Positions 52,341-61,975 of a stretch of DNA of 64,000 bases are shown here, piece by piece. The stretch comes from Salinibacterium sp. NK8237. GTDB lineage: Bacteria; Actinomycetota; Actinomycetes; Actinomycetales; Microbacteriaceae. A program made the translations under genes and the position numbers. The stretch covers positions 992,001 to 1,056,000 of the forward strand of contig NZ_JADYWE010000001.1 in NCBI RefSeq assembly GCF_015864955.1, read 5' to 3'. The first letter of the stretch is position 1, and the number at the start of each line of letters is the position of its first letter. A model generated the notes under the pieces. It saw only the letters and a program-made list of their open reading frames with translations. It ran no database searches and was not told the origin of the DNA.

Positions 52341-52400
52341 TCGTTCCGGGCACACCTCGGCACACCTCGGCTCACTGCGGCACCCCTCGGCACGCTGCGG
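52341..52400. repeat. Degenerate 10-bp tandem repeat
   Basis: CACACCTCGG (52351-52360), CACACCTCGG (52361-52370), CTCACTGCGG, CACCCCTCGG and CACGCTGCGG (to 52400) are five decamers in exact 10-base register, with TCGTTCCGGG at 52341 as a weaker sixth. They lie between the WXG100 gene and the groEL terminator; there is no gene in this 206-base spacer. Confidence 0.7.
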
Positions 52401-52439
52401 GCGTTAGAGACTCCCCCACCCACAGAAACTCTCATTAAC

Positions 52440-52479
52440 GACAGAATGGGCGCCTCCCGAAGGAGACGCCCATTCTGTC
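52440..52479 (-). terminator. Terminator of groEL
   Basis: GACAGAATGGGCG-CCTCC pairs with GGAGA-CGCCCATTCTGTC (one mismatch) around a short CGAA loop, spanning 52440-52479, about 32 bases after the groEL stop. The T-run is weak, but the stem of about 18 pairs is very stable. It may also serve the WXG100 gene. Confidence 0.75.
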
Positions 52480-52511
52480 TAGTGCGGTGAAGCTGTGTAG
52501 AGCGGTGGGAC

Positions 52512-54209
<1,698 letters not shown>

Positions 54210-54217
54210 GGTCAAAA

Positions 54218-54322
54218 TTAGCACTCGACAGGGGCGAGTGCAAGATGGCCCAGCGCACTCGACAGGGGCGAGTGCAAGATGGCCCAGCGCACTCGACAGG
54301 GGCGAGTGCAAGTCGGCCCAGC
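54218..54322 (-). repeat. Three tandem 34-bp units, each with a CIRCE-like palindrome
   Basis: Units at 54221-54254, 54255-54288 and 54289-54322 are almost identical. Each contains GCACTC-GACAGGGGC-GAGTGC, i.e. a 9-base-spaced CIRCE core, followed by AAGATGGCCCAGC (last copy AAGTCGGCCCAGC). The first copy is preceded by TTA at 54218-54220 and reads TTAGCACTC-N9-GAGTGCAAG, near the CIRCE consensus. They lie upstream of the canonical operator in the 196-base groEL leader region; LytR_C ends 15 bases beyond. Confidence 0.9.
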
Positions 54323-54336
54323 GTGCGGGCTTCCGT

Positions 54337-54933
54337 TTATTCTGTGGACTCTTCTGTGGCTTCCGCTGCGGGGGCGAGGTAGTCGGTTCCGAGAACGATG
54401 GTGAGTTCTGCTGCGGGGAAGACGTCGGCTTCGACGAGGCGGATTTCACCGTGTTCGATGGCGGCGACGAGGCCGGAGGCTACGTCTTCGTCGTCGGGGT
54501 TGCTGTAGTAGATGTAAGTTTCTTCGATGTCGCGGGCGGAGGCGGGGGCTGCGCTTCCGGTTGGCCAGCCTTCTTCGGTGAGTGCGTCGAAAACGGTGGT
54601 TTGGAGTCCGCTTTCGGGGGTGCCGTTGAGAACGTCGATGGTGAGTTCTCGTTCGGGGTCGATTGTGGAGGGGTCTGTTAGTGGTGCGACAGTTTCGGTG
54701 GGTTCGGGGGTGGCGATCGATTCTTCTGGGGAAGCGAAGAAGGGGATGCCGAGGTCGTCTTCGAGGTATTGGCTGAGCGCGAAGAGTCCGACGAGCACGA
54801 GTATGCCGGTGGCGAGGAGTGCCCAAGCGAGACTGATCCAGCCGCGTCCGCGTCGTCGAGGGCCGCGGTGGGCTCCTACGCGGTCGATGTCGTCGGGTAG
54901 TTCGTCGAATCGGTCTTTCGGGTAACTCGCCAT
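54337..54933 (-). CDS. LytR C-terminal domain (LytR_C) membrane protein
   Basis: The 198 residues have an Arg-rich N-terminus, one membrane helix ([26 protein letters not shown], about 32-57), an acidic/Pro linker, and a LytR_C domain ([63 protein letters not shown]) with the VLNGT motif. LytR_C proteins are extracytoplasmic and linked to cell-wall glycopolymer attachment. It follows the DUF3263 gene by three bases. Its stop lies just before the repeat array ahead of groEL. Confidence 0.88.
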   Translation of the reverse strand: MASYPKDRFDELPDDIDRVGAHRGPRRRGRGWISLAWALLATGILVLVGLFALSQYLEDDLGIPFFASPEESIATPEPTETVAPLTDPSTIDPERELTIDVLNGTPESGLQTTVFDALTEEGWPTGSAAPASARDIEETYIYYSNPDDEDVASGLVAAIEHGEIRLVEADVFPAAELTIVLGTDYLAPAAEATEESTE

Positions 54934-54936
54934 TGC

Positions 54937-55233
54937 TTAGTCTGTCGATTCTTCGTCGTGGTGGGGGCTGCGCACTGATCGGGTGTGCATCCGGTTGTCT
55001 CTGCTGCGGCGCAGTCGCGAGACCAACATGGGGTCATAGCGCACGGCTGCCGGAGAGTCGATTACCGCATTGAGCATTTGATAATAGCGCGCACTTGAGA
55101 CCTGAAACTGGGAGCTGATGGCCTCTTCTTTGGCGCCGACGTGGCGTGTCCATTCGCGCTCGAAGTCGAGGATGGCGCTGTCGCGTTCGGACAGGCCGGT
55201 AGCGGGGCGCGTTGCGGCTTCGTTTTCTGACAC
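54937..55233 (-). CDS. DUF3263 family protein
   Basis: From GTG 55233 (GGAGGGAA eight bases upstream) the 98 residues contain LSERDSAILDFEREWTRHVGAKEEAISSQFQVSSARYYQMLNAVIDSPAAVRYDPMLVSRLRRSRDNRM, the DUF3263 signature; the helical middle with QFQVSSARYYQMLN resembles a helix-turn-helix, so DNA binding is a plausible inference. It pairs with LytR_C three bases downstream, a common actinobacterial arrangement. Confidence 0.9.
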   Translation of the reverse strand: MSENEAATRPATGLSERDSAILDFEREWTRHVGAKEEAISSQFQVSSARYYQMLNAVIDSPAAVRYDPMLVSRLRRSRDNRMHTRSVRSPHHDEESTD

Positions 55234-55323
55234 GGCTATTCCCTCCACTGTGGTGGTAAGCCTAGGGTGTGAGGGCTGTGGCTCCCCCGAACGACTCGGC
55301 TTCGTGGACCAATTGGAGACAGT

Positions 55324-55342
55324 CGAGGTTAGGATTGCCTTA
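55324..55342 (+). promoter_or_regulatory. Candidate IdeR/DtxR box before the heme lipoprotein gene
   Basis: CGAGGTTAGGATTGCCTTA matches the DtxR/IdeR consensus TTAGGTTAGSCTAACCTAA at 13 of 19 positions by my count. A -10 candidate TATTCT (55351-55356) lies eight bases downstream and the ATG at 55368, so bound regulator would block the promoter. An IdeR gene is present at 41109-41810. Confidence 0.5.
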
Positions 55343-55367
55343 GTACCCGATATTCTGATTGGTTGTC

Positions 55368-56474
55368 ATGCGCACTCGACTGTTCACTGCTGCGGCGGTG
55401 TTGTCTGGCGTTGTGCTTGCAGCGAGCGGATGTTCGGCCGCCACCATTGCCGAAACGCCGGCTGTGACGGTCACAGCTGATGTGGCTTCTCCGCTGTCGG
55501 CGCTGACGGTGTTGGACGATGCGAAGGATTACAGCGGGCTGGTGCGGGCGGCTCTTCCGTCATCCGGAATTCTGGCTACCGATGAGGCACCGGTTCAGTC
55601 GTTGCCAGTGACGGTGCTTTCGCATGATTTGGCCGGAGACGTGCCGGTCACGATGTTGTCGACTGATCGTGTGATTTCGATGGATATTTCGGGGTCGATT
55701 GCGGCGACGATTGCAGGGTTGGGAATGTTGGATTCGTTGGTTGCGCGCGACATTTCGACGACGTTTGATGAGGCATCCGATTTGCCGGTGATCACGTCGA
55801 ATGCGCACACCGTGAACAGTGAGGCCATTTTGGCGTTGCGCCCTGACCTGGTGTTGACGGATGGCTCGATTGGTCCGATCGATGTGGTGTTGCAGTTGCG
55901 CGATGCGGGCATTCCGGTGGTGTTTGTGGACACGGATCCTTCTATCGAGGGCATTGCCGAGTTGGCGCGTCAGACGGCGGCCGCGCTGGGTGTTGCCGCC
56001 GCCGGTGATGCCTTGGCTGCAGAGCTGAGCGCCACAATTGAGGCGAAGATCGCTGAGATCGCTGAGATCGTGCCCTCGGGTGACCGACTGCGCATGATGT
56101 TTCTCTACCTGCGGGGCACCTCGGGCATTTATTATTTGTTCGGCCAAGAGTCGGGCTCTGATGTGCTGATCGATGCGCTCGGCGGAGTGGATGTCGCAGC
56201 CGAGATCGGCCTCGAAGGTATGCGCCCGATGACCGATGAGGCCATGGTCGCGGCGAATCCTGATCTCATCCTGGTGATGACTGGGGGTCTCGACAGTGTT
56301 GGCGGCGTGAGTGGATTGCTCGAAGCTCGCCCCGCGGTTGCCCTCACGGAGGCTGGCAAGAACCAGCGTTTTGTCGAGATGGATGACGGCGAGATTTTGA
56401 GTTTCGGCCCGCGTACGGTCACGGTGCTTGATGCACTCGCTCGGGCGATTTACGCGCCTACGTCAGGTTCGTAG
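55368..56474 (+). CDS. Heme ABC transporter substrate-binding lipoprotein (HmuT-like)
   Basis: The product (368 residues from ATG 55368) has a lipoprotein signal (RTRLFTAAAVLSGVVLAASGCSA, lipobox LAASGC), then two periplasmic-binding-protein lobes of the FecB/HmuT class: RVISMDISGSIAATIAGLGMLDSLVARD, SEAILALRPDLVLTDGSIGPIDVVLQLRDAGIPVVFVDTDPSIEG, and GGVDVAAEIGLEGMRPMTDEAMVAANPDLILVMTGGLDS. This is the form that delivers heme to HmuUV. No permease or ATPase gene follows, so they must be elsewhere or supplied by another system. An IdeR-like box precedes it. Confidence 0.88.
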   Translation: MRTRLFTAAAVLSGVVLAASGCSAATIAETPAVTVTADVASPLSALTVLDDAKDYSGLVRAALPSSGILATDEAPVQSLPVTVLSHDLAGDVPVTMLSTDRVISMDISGSIAATIAGLGMLDSLVARDISTTFDEASDLPVITSNAHTVNSEAILALRPDLVLTDGSIGPIDVVLQLRDAGIPVVFVDTDPSIEGIAELARQTAAALGVAAAGDALAAELSATIEAKIAEIAEIVPSGDRLRMMFLYLRGTSGIYYLFGQESGSDVLIDALGGVDVAAEIGLEGMRPMTDEAMVAANPDLILVMTGGLDSVGGVSGLLEARPAVALTEAGKNQRFVEMDDGEILSFGPRTVTVLDALARAIYAPTSGS

Positions 56475-56483
56475 AGCGGGCAG

Positions 56484-57326
56484 CTACATTGCTTCGACGC
56501 GGTTGCGCCGGCGGCGGCGTCCGAGAACCAACACGATGGCAATCGCTACGAGAATGGCGATGATGGCTCCGATGATGATCAGAGCGCTCAGAAGTGCTTG
56601 ATTGACATCCTGCGGTTGCGGCATGCAGTCAGGGGTCGCGCTAAAGGTCACGGTGATGGGGTCGAACTCTTCGCCGGCGGGATAGGTGCCGAAGGCGTCG
56701 GAACCCGCTTCGGTGAGAACGACGGGCGCACTCTCGAGGGTTGCTGTGCCGTTGACGACTGTGATGCCCGACACGTCGATTGTGGCGAAATCGACGTCGC
56801 TCTCGTCTACCGGGAGACCCTCTTGCGTTGTGCCGAAGACGTCGAAGACGAGATTCGCTGTGGTGCTGCCGTCGAACACAATTTCTAGGCCGGTGAGGGT
56901 GGTGTCGAGGATGCCATCGTGGCCGGTAAGCCGAAGGCTTCCGTCGAATGAGAGAGTGCCACTGCCCGCGTCGAGCTGGCCGGATCCTGCCGTCCAGCCG
57001 AAGGCGGGCGTTTCGTAGGTGGCGCCGTCGCTCACCGTCCACTCGCCGTTGGCGATGGTGCCGCTGATGTACGACCGCAGCGACTCTTTGAGGCCCCACA
57101 TGATGGCAGCATCCGTTACGTCGCACACAGTTCCGTCGGCGGCGATTGTCGTCTCCGAAGTGTCGGTCGCGGCCGGCGAATCGGTCGCAGCTGCCGTCTG
57201 GTCGCCACCGACAGTCAGCGTCTGTCCTGGCTCCGCGGCTCCACTCGTCATCGGCGTGAGCGCTATGAGAACCGCGGTGACAATGAGCGCGGCGGGGCCG
57301 AGTACGCAAACGTCGAGGCCGCGCAC
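56484..57326 (-). CDS. HtaA domain heme-binding membrane protein
   Basis: The 280 residues begin with a signal peptide (VCVLGPAALIVTAVLIALTPMTSGA), carry one HtaA domain (DAAIMWGLKESLRSYISGTIANGEWTVSDGATYETPAFGWTAGSGQLDAGSGTLSFDGSLRLTGHDGILDTTLTGLEIVFDG), and end with a membrane helix (LLSALIIIGAIIAILVAIAIVLVLG) and a basic RRRRRNR tail. HtaA proteins bind heme at the cell surface and pass it to HmuT. The gene is convergent with the HmuT-like gene (nine-base gap) and its GTG overlaps the ElaA stop by one base (TAGTG), with AGG upstream. Confidence 0.88.
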   Translation of the reverse strand: MRGLDVCVLGPAALIVTAVLIALTPMTSGAAEPGQTLTVGGDQTAAATDSPAATDTSETTIAADGTVCDVTDAAIMWGLKESLRSYISGTIANGEWTVSDGATYETPAFGWTAGSGQLDAGSGTLSFDGSLRLTGHDGILDTTLTGLEIVFDGSTTANLVFDVFGTTQEGLPVDESDVDFATIDVSGITVVNGTATLESAPVVLTEAGSDAFGTYPAGEEFDPITVTFSATPDCMPQPQDVNQALLSALIIIGAIIAILVAIAIVLVLGRRRRRNRVEAM

Positions 57327-57784
57327 TAGCGACCTGCGCGGTACATCGACTGGTGCATGATGGTGGCTTCGTCGTAGAGCTCGCCGAAGGCTTCGAAGCC
57401 GAATTTTGTGTAGAGCGGCACGATGTATTCCTGCGCGTGCAGCAGCATCCCTTCGCCACCAAAGTCGGCGACGATGCGCTTCATGATGATTTGGGCGAGC
57501 CCTTCTCCGCGGTGGTCGTCGCGCACGACAACTCGGCCAATGACGCGGTGGCCATCGAGGTGTTCGGCGGTTTCGTTTAACAACACGCGGATGTACGCGA
57601 CGACGTCATCACCGTCTGCGAGCCAATAGTGACGGGTGGCATCCTCTTGATCACGGTCATCAAGTTCGGTCTCGTCGACTTTTTGCTCAACAAAAAATAC
57701 GTCAGTGCGCAGTTTCATGATCGAGTAGAGCTCGGATGTTGTTAATTCGCCCCAAGACTTGGCGATCACGGAATCAATAGGCAC
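57326..57784 (-). CDS. GNAT acetyltransferase, ElaA type
   Basis: The 152 residues match ElaA: SWGELTTSELYSIMKLRTDVFFVEQ, HYWLADGDDVVAYIRVL, the acetyl-CoA loop IGRVVVRDDHRGEGLAQIIMKR near residue 85, and HAQEYIVPLYTKFGFEAFGELYDEATIMHQSM at the end. Its biological substrate is not known. It precedes and overlaps the HtaA gene by one base, an operon that combines unrelated functions. Confidence 0.92.
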   Translation of the reverse strand: MPIDSVIAKSWGELTTSELYSIMKLRTDVFFVEQKVDETELDDRDQEDATRHYWLADGDDVVAYIRVLLNETAEHLDGHRVIGRVVVRDDHRGEGLAQIIMKRIVADFGGEGMLLHAQEYIVPLYTKFGFEAFGELYDEATIMHQSMYRAGR

Positions 57785-57837
57785 ATCCCCGAGTTTAATG
57801 TACTGAGCAGAGAAAGCTCACGAACAGAGGAGACCAC

Positions 57838-58236
57838 ATGACGTACAAGGTGACTAAGACTGACGAGCAATGGCGCGAAGAGCTCGGAATCAAGTTCTCA
57901 GTGCTGCGTGAAGCCGGCACCGACCGTCCGTGGTCTGGCGCCCTTCTCGATGAGAAGCGTGCGGGAACCTACCGCTGTGGCGCCTGCAGCGCCGAGCTAT
58001 TCAAGAGCGACACCAAGTTCGACTCCGGTTCGGGGTGGCCGAGCTTCTACGAAGCAATCAACCCGGATGCCGTTGAGCTGCGTGAAGACCGCTCGCTGGG
58101 AATGGTGCGCACCGAGGTTGTCTGTGCAACCTGTGGCTCACACCTCGGACACCTGTTTGACGACGCCCACCAGACGCCGACCGGTGACCGTTTCTGCTTG
58201 AACTCGAGCTCGCTGGAGTTTGACGAGCAGGACTAG
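57838..58236 (+). CDS. msrB: Peptide-methionine (R)-S-oxide reductase MsrB
   Basis: MsrB repairs methionine-R-sulfoxide in proteins. The 132 residues include the zinc-binding cysteine pairs CGACSAEL and CATCGSHLGHLF, KFDSGSGWPSFYEAI near residue 60, and the catalytic cysteine in DRFCLNSSSLEF near the C-terminus. AGAGGAGACC lies just upstream of the ATG. Its stop overlaps the convergent transporter gene by four bases. Confidence 0.96.
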   Translation: MTYKVTKTDEQWREELGIKFSVLREAGTDRPWSGALLDEKRAGTYRCGACSAELFKSDTKFDSGSGWPSFYEAINPDAVELREDRSLGMVRTEVVCATCGSHLGHLFDDAHQTPTGDRFCLNSSSLEFDEQD

Positions 58237-59216
58237 TTCGACAGCAGCGTTTTCGGTGGTCGCTTGCCCGCGAGGGAAGCGATCGCCACCGCGATGAGGG
58301 TGAGTACCACGCCGATTATGGTGGTTGGTGCCACCCCATCGCTGTCTGTAGGCAAAAGAAGTTCAAGAGCGAGCGCTCCGAGCAGCTGCCCCGCGATCGA
58401 ACCGAGTGCGAAGAACAGCACCCCGGTGATGGGCACGAGCACAGCGGCAACGATGATGAAGATCACGCCGATCGCTCCCCCGAGATACAGCGTCAGGTCG
58501 GTAGGGAACTCGTGCTGCCAGCCGCCGATGAAGCCAAACACGATTGCCGCGATGGCCAGCACCGAGGTGCCCGCAATGAAGTTGACGTAGGTCGCGGTGA
58601 GCGGCGAACGCGTCACATGCCGCACGTGACCGTTGATGGCTTGCTGCCATCCGATCCCGAAGCCGGCAATGAGCGGCAAGAAGACCAGCAGGAATGGTCC
58701 ATCGAGGCGCAGGTCTGACAACCCCGAGAAAATGACCGCGCCCACAGCGAGGGCGGATGCCGCCACCCGCAGCGGAGTAACGGGGCGCTTCTGCAGACTG
58801 CCTATTCCCACCCGGTCGATGACCGCGGAACTGATCGTTTGACTCGCCACCACGGCGACCGTGAACAGCGCTACGCCGAGGGCTGTTGCTGCGAGCCCCT
58901 GAGTGAGCACGAAGAATGCGCCAAAGGTTCCGCCGGTGAGATACCACCAGGGCAAGCGCTTGCTTCTGACTTCGGTGCCCAGAGTGCGGAATCCAGCACG
59001 TGCGCTCGGCACAAAAGGAACGATCAGAGTAAGGATGACGAGCCCTGATCCGAACGAAATGAGCGCCGCGAGAGTCGAATCGTGAAGTTCTACCGCGAGC
59101 TCTCCATTGATGCGACTTTGGCCTGCAACAAGGGCTCCAGCGACGATTGCGGCGACAATTCCGGCGAGCGCGCGGCGGCGACTGCGTGGGTTGGTTGGGA
59201 GCATAGGTGAAGTCAT
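58233..59216 (-). CDS. DMT-type transporter of the YdcZ (DUF606) family
   Basis: The protein (327 residues from ATG 59216) has about ten membrane helices in two homologous halves, each with a YdcZ-type pattern: LAGIVAAIVAGALVAGQSRINGELAVELHDSTLAALISFGSGLVILTLIV and IAGFGIGWQQAINGHVRHVTRSPLTATYVNFIAGTSVLAIA. These proteins are putative small-molecule exporters. Doubled DUF606 proteins of this length are typical of actinobacteria. The frame start at 59240 would precede the likely promoter; ATG 59216 or 59204 are preferred. Confidence 0.82.
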   Translation of the reverse strand: MTSPMLPTNPRSRRRALAGIVAAIVAGALVAGQSRINGELAVELHDSTLAALISFGSGLVILTLIVPFVPSARAGFRTLGTEVRSKRLPWWYLTGGTFGAFFVLTQGLAATALGVALFTVAVVASQTISSAVIDRVGIGSLQKRPVTPLRVAASALAVGAVIFSGLSDLRLDGPFLLVFLPLIAGFGIGWQQAINGHVRHVTRSPLTATYVNFIAGTSVLAIAAIVFGFIGGWQHEFPTDLTLYLGGAIGVIFIIVAAVLVPITGVLFFALGSIAGQLLGALALELLLPTDSDGVAPTTIIGVVLTLIAVAIASLAGKRPPKTLLSN

Positions 59217-59240
59217 GTCTAAAATAGGGCGTTGGCCCAA

Positions 59241-59314
59241 GCCTCCTTAGCTCAGCTGGCTAGAGCACCGCTCTTGTAAAGCGGGGGTCGTCGGTTCGAA
59301 TCCGACAGGAGGCC
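59241..59314 (+). tRNA. tRNA-Thr (anticodon TGT)
   Basis: The sequence folds as acceptor GCCTCCT paired with AGGAGGC, D arm GCTCAGCTGGCTAGAGC, anticodon stem CCGCT/AGCGG around loop CTTGTAA (anticodon TGT), and T arm GTCGG/CCGAC around TTCGAAT. A full CCA after the discriminator is not encoded. A long hairpin terminator begins eight bases after it. Confidence 0.95.
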
Positions 59315-59321
59315 CAGCAAA

Positions 59322-59370
59322 GATGTCGAGGGCAGTCGGGGTTGTTTTAACCCTAGCTGTCCTCGACATC
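59322..59370 (+). terminator. Terminator after tRNA-Thr
   Basis: GATGTCGAGG at 59322-59331 pairs perfectly with CCTCGACATC at 59361-59370, and inner pairs CAG/CTG and GGGTT/AACCC extend the stem. It begins eight bases after the tRNA and ends it cleanly. Confidence 0.8.
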
Positions 59371-59424
59371 GCTGTTTAACCAGCGACCGTCGGCGGGATG
59401 CCGCGCGTCGGCTACGTCGGATCG

Positions 59425-59487
59425 ATCTTCCTCATGCTGAGGAGGACCCACACGGCTGATCGCTCCGCCGGTACGAATAACGCCGAT
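59425..59487 (-). pseudogene. Relic of a zinc-dependent alcohol dehydrogenase
   Basis: On the minus strand this stretch encodes IGVIRTGGAISRVGPPQHEED, which aligns directly with LGVVRAGGVISRVGVPQYED and LGSVRVGGTISRVGVPQYSE in the two intact alcohol dehydrogenases 1.5-3 kb away. Flanking sequence on both sides no longer matches, and no ribosome site or long dehydrogenase frame is present. The rest of the 313-base spacer between tRNA-Thr and the aminotransferase gene shows no gene. Confidence 0.7.
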
Positions 59488-59627
59488 AGCGCGTCTACGC
59501 CTATGTGTTTCATAGGAAGCTCTGGTTGGATAGGTGACATGGATGCCTTCTTCAGTTTCGCCGGAGCCCGCTCGCCCCTTTCCCGGGCAGTATCGACACT
59601 TTCGATTCGCCGCTCCGGAGTTGTCGC

Positions 59628-60743
59628 GTGACCGCCGCTGTGGGGTCTTCGGCTCCTGTGACTCCGTCACCGATGGAGGTATCGGCTGAGCTTCGTCGTC
59701 GTGCAGTTGCCCACCCGGGCGGGTTTGCCGACCTCGCGACCGCTTCCCCTGTTGACCCGACGCCGCAAGTTTTTGTTGATGCGCTGGCTTCAGCGGGCGG
59801 CGCACCTGGCTATCCCTTGACCATTGGTGTCGTCGAGCTGCGTGACGCGATGGTGAACTGGTTCGATCGCATCCGCGGTGTCACTCTCAATCGAGAGGGT
59901 GTGCTGCCCACGATCGGCTCTAAAGAGCTGTTGGGTTTACTGCCATTCTTGCTCGGCCTCGGCGCGGATGACGTCGTGGTACGCCCGGCGCTGGCCTATC
60001 CAGCCTATGAAGCGGGGGCGCTCGCCGTGGGCGCCAGCGTCGTCGCTGAGGACGATCCGGCCAAGTGGCCTGAAGCGACCAAGCTCATTTGGCTGAACTC
60101 CCCTCGCAACCCCGACGGCCAGACCCTGACCGTTGAGGAGTTGCGTCGTGCTGTCGCCCGAGCTCGTGAACTCGGTGCTGTAATCGTCGGCGACGAGTGC
60201 TACGCCGTTCTGAACGAACGCAACGGGGAGCGAATCCCTTCGATCCTCGACCCGAGAGTGGTCGGCGACGACATGAGCCAGGTTCTCGCCTGCTATTCGG
60301 TCAGCAAGCAGTCGAACATGGCTGGATACCGCGGTGGCATGGTGGCCGGAGACGAACAGCTCATCGGAAAAATCGCTTCGAAGCGCCGCAGCTTGGGGCT
60401 CATGGTTCCTGCGCCGGTGCAGCAGGTGCTCAGCGCAGTTCTCTCCGATGACGAACACGTTGTCGAGCAGCGCGACCTCTACACCTCCCGCCTTGAGCGT
60501 CTCCGCACTGCCGTCGAGGCAGCCGGGCTCGAGATTCACGGCTCGGAAAGCGGCCTGTACCTTTGGGCCACGCGAGGCGAAAGCGGAATTGATACCGCAA
60601 TGGCGCTCGCCGACATCGGTGTGCTTGTCTCGCCCGGCGAGTTCTACGGTCCGAGCGGCACGCAATTCGTGCGCTTTGCCGTGACGGTTCGCGATGAGTA
60701 CCTCGACCGGGCAATCAGCGCGCTCGAGTCATGGTCCCGCTGA
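59628..60743 (+). CDS. dapC: PLP-dependent aminotransferase, DapC-like (succinyldiaminopimelate transaminase)
   Basis: The enzyme is assigned to lysine/peptidoglycan precursor synthesis (N-succinyl-2-amino-6-ketopimelate transaminase). The 371 residues include VDPTPQVFVDALASAGGAPGYPLTIGVVELRDAM, the conserved LNSPRNPDGQTL near residue 155, and the PLP lysine in CYSVSKQSNMAGYRGGM near 225, all typical of actinobacterial DapC. The usual N-terminal LPDFPWD-like segment is absent, so the N-terminus differs from the norm. Starts at GTG 59628 or ATG 59673 are possible. The fdxA gene that often precedes dapC is not present. Confidence 0.88.
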   Translation: MTAAVGSSAPVTPSPMEVSAELRRRAVAHPGGFADLATASPVDPTPQVFVDALASAGGAPGYPLTIGVVELRDAMVNWFDRIRGVTLNREGVLPTIGSKELLGLLPFLLGLGADDVVVRPALAYPAYEAGALAVGASVVAEDDPAKWPEATKLIWLNSPRNPDGQTLTVEELRRAVARARELGAVIVGDECYAVLNERNGERIPSILDPRVVGDDMSQVLACYSVSKQSNMAGYRGGMVAGDEQLIGKIASKRRSLGLMVPAPVQQVLSAVLSDDEHVVEQRDLYTSRLERLRTAVEAAGLEIHGSESGLYLWATRGESGIDTAMALADIGVLVSPGEFYGPSGTQFVRFAVTVRDEYLDRAISALESWSR

Positions 60744-60762
60744 CGAGACCACAACTCCTGGG

Positions 60763-60801
60763 CCCGTTAGCGAAACCACAACCCGTGGTCCCGCTAACGG
60801 G
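60763..60801. terminator. Hairpin between the aminotransferase and alcohol dehydrogenase genes
   Basis: CCCGTTAGCG (60763-60772) pairs with CGCTAACGGG (60792-60801) around a 19-base loop, between convergent gene ends at 60743 and 60817. It is flanked by short repeats of GAxGAxACCACAAC, and no T-run is present, so its strength as a terminator is uncertain. Confidence 0.55.
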
Positions 60802-60816
60802 AAACCAGCTCAGGGT

Positions 60817-61857
60817 CTAAAAGGCGACCATTACCTTGAGGCTCTCGCGGGAGTCCATGGCGGCGTATCCCAGCGCTACGTCGTCGATACCCACGACGCG
60901 ATCGAAGACACGACCAGGAACGATCGAGCCGTCGAGCACGTCCTGGAGCGCGGATTCGATGTAGGCGCGCACTGGGGCAGGTCCACCCGTGAGCGTAATG
61001 TTGCGGCTGAAGAGTGAGCCCCAGCCAATCGGAGCCTCGGAATACTGGGGAACGCCGACCCGCGAGATGGTGCCGCCCACACGGACAGAGCCCAGAGCTT
61101 GCTGGTACGCCGGGAAGTGGCCAACCGCCTCGATGACGACGTGACTACCCTCGCCGCTGGTGAATTCGCGCACGCGGGCGACTCCTTCTTCTCCGCGCTC
61201 GGCCACGATCTCGTCCGCCCCGAACTCGACACCGAGGTCGGTGCGCGCCTGATGCCGCCCCATGAGGATGACCCGCTCGGCCCCGAGCTTCTTTGACGCC
61301 AATACGGCCGACAGCCCGACCGCTCCGTCGCCAATCACTGTCACTGTCTGCCCCGCACCAACGCGCCCCATGTGAGCGGCGTGGTATCCGGTGAGGTAAA
61401 CATCGGACAGGGCGAGAAGTGACGGGATCAGTTCGCTGTTTTCATCGACGCCCGGTACCGCCACCAGACTGCCGTCTGCCTGCGGCACTCGTGCGTACTC
61501 CGCTTGGAAGCCACCAACCTCGGGCTTGTTGTAGAAGCCACCGTGGCGGCAGGAGGTGTGGAATCCTTCTTGGCAAAAGACGCATGTGTTGTCCTGGTAG
61601 GTGAACGTAGCGACGACAAGGTCGCCACGCTTCACCGAGGAGACCTCAGAGCCGATTTCCTCGACTACTCCGACCATCTCGTGGCCCATCGGAGCACCAA
61701 TCGGGCCCGGCTTGCGCGTGTGATATGGGTGCAAGTCTGAGCCGCAGACACAGGCACGAACCACCCGAACAACGGCGTCTGTCGGAAGCTGGATCACCGG
61801 GTCCGCTACTGTCTCCACTCGGACATCGCCCGCGCCGTAAAGAAATGTTGCCTTCAT
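60817..61857 (-). CDS. Zinc-dependent alcohol dehydrogenase, copy 1
   Basis: The protein (346 residues from ATG 61857, GAGGAAAACC upstream) is a medium-chain dehydrogenase: KATFLYGAGDVRVETVADPVIQ, catalytic zinc site RACVCGSDLHPYH and GHEMVGVVEEIG, structural zinc loop NTCVFCQEGFHTSCRHG, and the NAD motif VTVIGDGAVGLSAVLASKKLGAERVILMGRH. It belongs to the group of quinone/alcohol dehydrogenases common in actinobacteria; the substrate is unknown. It is the downstream member of a tandem pair. Confidence 0.93.
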   Translation of the reverse strand: MKATFLYGAGDVRVETVADPVIQLPTDAVVRVVRACVCGSDLHPYHTRKPGPIGAPMGHEMVGVVEEIGSEVSSVKRGDLVVATFTYQDNTCVFCQEGFHTSCRHGGFYNKPEVGGFQAEYARVPQADGSLVAVPGVDENSELIPSLLALSDVYLTGYHAAHMGRVGAGQTVTVIGDGAVGLSAVLASKKLGAERVILMGRHQARTDLGVEFGADEIVAERGEEGVARVREFTSGEGSHVVIEAVGHFPAYQQALGSVRVGGTISRVGVPQYSEAPIGWGSLFSRNITLTGGPAPVRAYIESALQDVLDGSIVPGRVFDRVVGIDDVALGYAAMDSRESLKVMVAF

Positions 61858-61975
61858 AGGTTTTCCTCGCAATATAAGTCTGCGGCTGAAGTCGTTCTCC
61901 ACGTGGATCCGTGAACGCGCGACCAGATGACGAAACAACCCTACACGGCACGATTTAGCCTTCGAGGCAGGGCGA

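Noticed and set aside
54218..54322. CRISPR array
   Set aside because: Units are contiguous with no variable spacers and only 34 bp period; each contains a CIRCE-like dyad, so it is an operator-type tandem repeat.
59353..59805. 150-codon minus-strand frame as a functional gene
   Set aside because: It overlaps the aminotransferase start and the tRNA terminator, and only a 21-codon piece matches dehydrogenases; treated as a relic.
60694..61017. 107-codon plus-strand open frame across the aminotransferase end
   Set aside because: Formed by short repeats in the spacer and antisense dehydrogenase sequence; no ribosome site or motif.
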